Made by a program: the position numbers and the translations under genes. The notes below the pieces were generated by a model that had not been told where the DNA came from, did no database searches, and worked only from the letters and a program-made list of their open reading frames with translations. DNA of 64,000 bases from Acanthosoma haemorrhoidale (taxonomy: Eukaryota > Arthropoda > Insecta > Hemiptera > Acanthosomatidae): the NCBI GenBank assembly GCA_930367205.1, contig OV884011.1, positions 110,413,139 to 110,477,138 on the forward strand. The letters run 5' to 3'. Shown here in pieces: positions 59,301 through 64,000 of the stretch (its first letter is position 1; each line of letters starts with the position of its first letter).

Positions 59301-60485
59301 TTAAAAAGAATGGCGGACAGGACTTGCGGCAGTAAAGGTTATGTAGGAACATTTTGCTTCATTGACCTTGGTTCGCCATTCGTAGCACCAGTACTCGATC
59401 TCATCGAGGTGTTTTTGAAGGTGTTGGGATGCTATATCAGGGTCTGAGTGGGATGACAAGACTGCAGTGTCATCTGCATATGTGGCCAAGAAGGTATTGG
59501 GGGTAGAGGGGACATCAGCGGTGTATAGGTTATAGAGGATGGGGCCCAGGACACTGCCCTGTGGAACTCCTGATTTAATGGGATGGTAGTTAGAATATTC
59601 TAAACCACAGCGGACTTGGAAGAAGCGGTTTGAGAGGTAGGACTTTAGGATTAGGAAAAGGGTCTGTGGTATATATGTTTTGAGCTTGTAAAGCAAACCT
59701 GCGTGCCAAACCATGTCAAAAGCTTGAGCTATATAAAGAAAGGCCGCAGTGCAATACAGTTTGGATTCAAGGGATGAGGAATTATGAACAACAACGCGAA
59801 GGCCTTGTTGAGTAGTGGAATGTAGTTGCCGGAAGCCAAACGGCTGTATAGGAAAAAGGTTTTTGGATTCGACAATTGGAAGTAGACGTTTTAAGAGGAG
59901 TTTCTCAAATATTTTTGAGAGGATAGGGAGTAGGCTAATTGGACGGTAAGATAAGGCTTCGTTGGGTGGTTTTCCGGGTTTGGTGAATAGGACAATGATG
60001 GAGTGTTTCCAGAGGAGAGGAAAGTGCGTCGTTCGGATAATGCAATTATAGATGTAGGTAAGGAAGATTATGGCTTTATGAGGAAGCTGTTTGAGAATTG
60101 GAGGAGTAAGAAGATCATATCCAGGGGATTTTCGGTAAGGTAAGTTTTTCAGAAGGTATTTGACCTCAGAGAGGTTATCGGCTTTTGGTGGAAGTGAGAG
60201 AGGTATAGGTGAAGGGAGTTAATCTTCTACAGTTGTGCTATGAGTATGGTTTTGATGAGAAAAGTGAGGTGTGAAAGTATAGGTAAGATGCAGAGCAAAT
60301 TCTTCCGACCTATCCCCATCCGAAGCCGCCCTGGACCCATCATCACGACGGAGTGGGTGTGAAACAGGATGATATTTTAGAATTTTCTTAGTTAGATTCC
60401 ACAAGGAGTGGTCCCTGGTAAACAGAAAGGGGAGATATGAATTAAAATAATCAGAAAGGAAGGACGCCATTAGCCGCTTTACCAA
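59301..60485 (-). pseudogene. family B reverse transcriptase remnant
   Basis: The frame reads RLMASFLSDYFNSYL at the linker, a stop after VED (60219), then stays open through SYRPISLLPILSKIFEKLL, motif A, GVPQGSVLGPILYNLYTADV and catalytic TYADDTAVLSSH to a stop at 59301. Motif A reads FLYIAQAFD: the first aspartate is tyrosine, whereas the copy at 33195-35303 keeps FLDIAQAFD. With this catalytic loss, one stop and a shifted C-terminus it is inactive. The Jockey clade is inferred from the motif style and the absence of RNase H. Confidence 0.85.
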
Positions 60486-60513
60486 TCTGCAGTACTGATT
60501 GTATGAGCGGCGA

Positions 60514-61361
60514 TCAGCAGGATGTCGGGATCTTTGCCCATACTGTTCTGGAGCGGCGTTTGGATTGGACTACGTCTTTGAGATGCTGAGGTAAAGGATT
60601 TTGATTGTGAGTTTTAGTGAAGGAATCAGAACTGGATTTATTGGGAGGGCAGTACACTGATGCTAGAGTAAGGGAGAAAGTGAAGGTGCTGATTGTCACT
60701 GCAGTGGACTGAAGGAAATCATGTGCTACCAAAGGAACTATGTGATGGGAAATGGACTTATGGACAACGATAGTGGTACCTGCATGCGCTCTTCCATCTG
60801 GGTGATCAGTTCGATAAGTCTGGTACTGTCGAACGGTAAATGGTCGTTTACTCGTTAGTCTTGTTTCAGTAATGAGAGCTACGTCGATGTTTTTGTCATA
60901 GAGTAGTGATCGTTCCTGCTTTAATTGGTAGGTATAGAAATCGGCCTTAGTTTCTCCCAAGTATTTAACTATTGCTCGGTATGTGTCAGGAGTATCCGGA
61001 GAAACTTTTGTTTCCCGGGACCGATTGAGGCACGTGTATTTGCCTGTACCTACAATTTTATTTAATTGGGTACACATTAATTTAAAGTTATTAATATTAC
61101 ACACGAATACAGCAGGTGGCTTGGGCTGTGTGGGTGTTTTGTTGACGTCCATTTCATCAGTTTGATTATTTATCAACGCCTCAAAGGTGTTAGGCCTGAA
61201 GAAAGGGGAAACTTCACCGGTGTAGGTATCTCTTCCATGGAACTAGCTGCAGAGGAGGTTATTTGTACGTTCCTATTTGAACGTCTCGGTTTTCGCTTTA
61301 CAGGCGATGGTGTCGGGGTTGGACCTAGTGACCTAGATCTTTTTTTTTTATTTTGTGACAT
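60514..61361 (-). pseudogene. family B gag/endonuclease fusion remnant
   Basis: From an ATG at 61361 a basic, serine/proline-rich N-terminus (MSQNKKKRSRSLGPTPTPSP) runs to a stop at 61173. A shifted frame continues with a PRE_C2HC-type gag segment (CNINNFKLMCTQLNKI, YRAIVKYLGETKADFYTYQL). It then jumps by deletion into the endonuclease (DVALITETRL with the catalytic ET pair, then GTTIVVHKSI and LASVYCPPNKSSS) and again into the linker. Zinc knuckles and the GDFN/SDH parts are missing. Note that family B has the canonical ETRL where family A has DTRL. Confidence 0.8.
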
Positions 61362-61420
61362 TAGTTGTTGATAAAATCTCATTTTATCATAACAACGGTT
61401 TTTGTTAGTAAAATAAATAC

Positions 61421-61493
61421 GTAACACCAGTGGGATTCGATCTCACAACTTCAAGTGGTGAGACACCGGGTCTTGGCCCTGAGCCACCAGACC
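61421..61493 (-). other. tRNA-like segment (SINE head or tRNA relic)
   Basis: Read on the minus strand, a ~73-nt segment begins GGTCTGGTGGCTCAGG, with an A-box-like TGGCTCAGG, and has AGATCGAATCCCAC near its end, matching a Pol III B box in T-arm context. Stems are imperfect and the acceptor does not pair well, so it is not a functional tRNA. It sits just upstream of the family B gag and could be a SINE head, or part of the B 5' UTR. A GC-richer stretch on its upstream side (to ~61790) may belong with it. Confidence 0.45.
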
Positions 61494-62176
61494 GTCTGGC
61501 TCAGAGAGCCGATCACTTGATGTTATCTCCAATCCGTGAACGACTAAAGGTATGGCGTCCAAAATGGCCGACTTCTCAGTCCGATATCACTTGTTGCACT
61601 AAACACAAATGTAGCAAGCAATTCACTCACCTCTTGTGGGATCCCTCGTGACCAGCTCACATAAGTTGCCTGCTAGAACAATTCTATGTCTGATCTGTGG
61701 CCTATAAACGGTAGTAAACAGTATTCGAAGGACGAGCGAAGTAGAGAGCTGTTGTAAATAGTAGCGCATGCACAAAAACTTGTATACAATTAATAAATTT
61801 TGACTATTTCATGAATATGAAGATTTTTGCTATGGTCTCGTTACCCGTAGCACTAGCTATATTTTTTGTCCGTTTGCTGAAATAATGAAATATATTCTGA
61901 AGAGAAAAAAACGAAATTCTTTTAACGAAATATGGAAATTTTGGTATTATAATTTTTATTACGTATAAAACATTGTACTGGTAAAATATTTTATTACTGG
62001 TTATAATTGTATAAACATAAACTTTCTGATAACAACAACAAACTATCGAAGGCTAGTTGTGATAATAAAGTTAACAATTACATAACATTTACTCACGATA
62101 AATTGCCGATTCTAAGCTATCTGTAATATTTTAGCAACAGGTACGTTTAATAGCCATATGTAATGGCTCTATTTTA
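61494..62176. other. GC-richer flank then AT-rich interval
   Basis: Positions 61494-61790 are GC-richer and contain no recognisable frame on either strand. They may be the 5' UTR of the family B copy or SINE sequence. After 61790 it becomes ordinary AT-rich DNA. Confidence 0.35.
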
Positions 62177-62320
62177 ATCGATTTAAAATACTGTATGAAT
62201 GAGCGAGTGAATGAAGAATTGTAAATATGAATGAGAACACAGAACACAATTACTTATCGCCCAATAAACCAGATTGTAATTTTATCACAATAAAGATTTG
62301 AATTATAAAAACATCGATTT
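62177..62320 (+). mobile_element. 128-bp family B LINE tail with 8-bp candidate TSD
   Basis: The plus-strand segment 62185-62312 matches the family B 3' end (ACTGTATGAATGAGCGAGTG, then ATTGTAATTTTATCAC and CAATAAAG) plus a short A-rich extension. ATCGATTT flanks it at 62177-62184 and 62313-62320. This is a non-coding, severely 5'-truncated insertion. Confidence 0.65.
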
Positions 62321-63148
62321 GGAATCCTAGACGGATACTCCAAAACTCTTCGGAATTTGGAGATTAGATTTTGGTTTACGTCAAATAACAGGGAGTGTGA
62401 AAAAACAAAAAGTGAAAAAATGACGCACGTTTAACTAAATTTTAATATTTCACAAGTTCCGGGTGACAGTCTAGTTAAGATTAAAATTCTGATTTACTCT
62501 CCATGGTTAAGTAAAACATAGTTACACTTTAAATTTTCACCACTGATGTTAACAAAAAAATTTTTGGAATATTTCTCTATTATAAAAAAAAGATTTTCTC
62601 ATGTAACGCTAAACTTATGTGAGCATGTGTTTTTAATGGTCAATCAACTTTAATAAAATATAATTTGTTGCAATTTATAATTGCTTATAACAGCACTAAA
62701 TACAATACAAAATCTTAACTAATTTATCAACTTCAAATACCCTTTTGTTGTGTGAGGTGAAACGGGTAAGAGTTGTGAATGAACAAGTCTGGGAGCTATG
62801 TGCCTTCCTTTGCAAACCCGAATCTTGCATGAAGTTACCTGGGACCCACAAACCCCCACGCCAATCTAAAACTTTAAGATTCAAAAATACAGTAGTTTTT
62901 GCACAATCAATTTTTATGCTATCGAAAAAATTACATGCAGTCCCATGATAATCTTTAAATACTGTTTCCACGTTTATTTCGTTCTTTGTTCCGTGTATAC
63001 TTGAAAATAAAACTACATTGTTCATAACTGATGTGGAAAATGTCAATCGGTGAAAAGAAAAAAAAATTGTTTAAATAATAATAAAGACTGGTGAGGATAC
63101 TAATCCTTTGACCTACTAGTTTCATTATTAGAAGATAAATCTACTCGA

Positions 63149-63149
<1 letters not shown>
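62321..63149. other. AT-rich interval with one unexplained frame
   Basis: A minus-strand frame open for 116 codons (62696-63046, no ATG at its start) and an overlapping 67-codon plus frame (62745-62948, cysteine-bearing) coincide with a GC-richer patch at 62740-62890. No domain is recognised on either strand, so neither is called a gene. Confidence 0.3.

Positions 63150-63216
<67 letters not shown>
63150..63216. repeat. (AT)n microsatellite
   Basis: This is a ~66-bp run of AT dinucleotides with one GT interruption. Such runs are common in this AT-rich genome. Confidence 0.95.
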
Positions 63217-63218
<2 letters not shown>

Positions 63219-64000
63219 GGATGTTTATGTATTATATATTGACAGGAAGTGTAAGGAAGGGATGAAGAGATCAGTCCTGTCTGGTGAGATGGCATGAGCA
63301 AAAATCTCAGTTTCGAATGGTTTTATCATATGTGTGAACCATTCACATCCTGGACTGTGTTTAACTTCCCAAACACATTAGCACAAAAGAACATTGCTTG
63401 TACGGATTAAATTTCAAAAATATTTATTTCTCAATACATTCAGATATTTCACCATAAGGGAAATAAATAAAATAAAAGTACAGGGTACTTTTTAGAATAT
63501 TTTATCAGGGAAAGTATTTTAAATCCTTTAAGAATGACAACAAAAATTTCACAACTTCCCGTTCTACGATGTACCATTGGCCACTAGCAACAGAATACGA
63601 TTTCAATTACGATTTTTGTTTCATTATTATGATGTTGGTTCATTAAAGTAACAAATTAACCAACATCTTAAATAAAGTAACAAAAGTATATGTACCCAGG
63701 CTATTATTATTTATATGCTAAGTAATTTATACAGAGTAATTTATGTTACAACATTTGTCAGCTAGACTTACTTATTTGTATTTTTTCGTTATTCTTAGGC
63801 GATAAAGTCCAAGAATAGGGTGTCATTGATTTGATTTCATATTAACAATATTGCATTCGCTCTCTTATTCACGCTGTATTTACAATGTACATATACAATT
63901 TAATATTGTTTCATAAGTTTCATGAACATGGTTACAATATGAAGATGAAGTTCAAAGAAAACCGAAATTTCCAAATAATTATTAGCCCCTAATAATTAAA
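63217..64000. other. AT-rich end of window
   Basis: No gene is recognised. Near 63850-63890, GCATTCGCTCTCTTATTCAC and GTATTTACAAT resemble the family B 3' UTR (minus orientation), possibly a very diverged copy. Confidence 0.4.

Larger units (their letters stand above)
58571..61370 (-). mobile_element. most complete family B LINE copy (gag, EN, RT, 3' UTR), multiply deleted
   Basis: On the minus strand the order is gag start (~61361), part of the endonuclease, linker, RT, C-terminus and the family 3' UTR ending near 58571 at a CTAATAAAATTG-like variant of the usual CAATAAAG end. Internal deletions join gag to mid-endonuclease (near 60905) and endonuclease to linker (near 60620). About 70 bp at 59274-59345 are unrelated to the other copies. 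Because it keeps the 5' gag, it was probably inserted near full length and then decayed. The 5' UTR boundary is unknown. Confidence 0.8.

Noticed and set aside
62696..63046. 116-codon minus-strand frame as a gene
   Set aside because: It has no ATG start, no domain and an overlapping open frame on the other strand, so it is more likely a stop-poor patch.

Overview
This is a nuclear window from a eukaryote, almost certainly an arthropod and most likely an insect (Hemiptera is my guess, unproven). It is strongly AT-rich and has no operons or dense genes. What is recognisable is nearly all transposable-element debris of insect type: Jockey-like and LOA-like LINEs, an internally deleted Ty3/gypsy element, a decayed Ty1/copia element, a mariner-like MITE, tRNA-like SINE pieces and microsatellites.

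Layout. From 1 to 10.5 kb the sequence is AT-rich and nearly featureless, with a poly(A) retroposon end (3.0-3.6 kb) and a tiny LINE tail (5.1 kb). At 10.5-13.0 kb (minus) lies a 5'-truncated LOA-like LINE with one open RT-RNase H frame. From 13.5 to 19.6 kb come a 70-bp LINE tail with a perfect 13-bp target duplication, a decayed RT piece, a frameshifted relative of family A, a gypsy element deleted from gag to integrase with a tRNA-Phe-type primer site, and a short MITE. At 23.1-27.6 kb (plus) sits the best element: a Jockey-clade LINE (family A) with intact gag and EN-RT frames overlapping by ATGA, a long poly(A) and a candidate 11-bp target duplication. From 27.9 to 35.3 kb lie fragments of a second Jockey-like family (B), an unidentified decayed coding region, a ~365-bp (CT)n tract, a third Jockey tail (D) and a copy of family A truncated at both ends.

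From 40.4 to 47.2 kb there is a decayed copia element, a three-copy unidentified repeat (R) and a tRNA-SINE. At 48.8-49.1 kb a GC-rich island contains the only convincing host-gene signal: a first coding exon of 40 codons with a signal peptide, ending at a GTATGT splice donor. From 51.9 kb to the end are several more family-B copies, including one that retains gag, EN and RT pieces (58.6-61.4 kb), a tRNA-like segment, and (AT)n repeats.

How the parts relate. Families A, B, C, D and E are Jockey-type LINEs: gag binds RNA, ORF2 nicks DNA (APE endonuclease) and reverse-transcribes. Only family A looks capable of making both proteins. Many B copies are just 3' tails, as expected from 5'-truncated target-primed insertion. 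No complete host gene is visible. Spliced genes with short exons could be hidden in the AT-rich stretches, and I could not test that. All repeat boundaries and identities were judged by eye.
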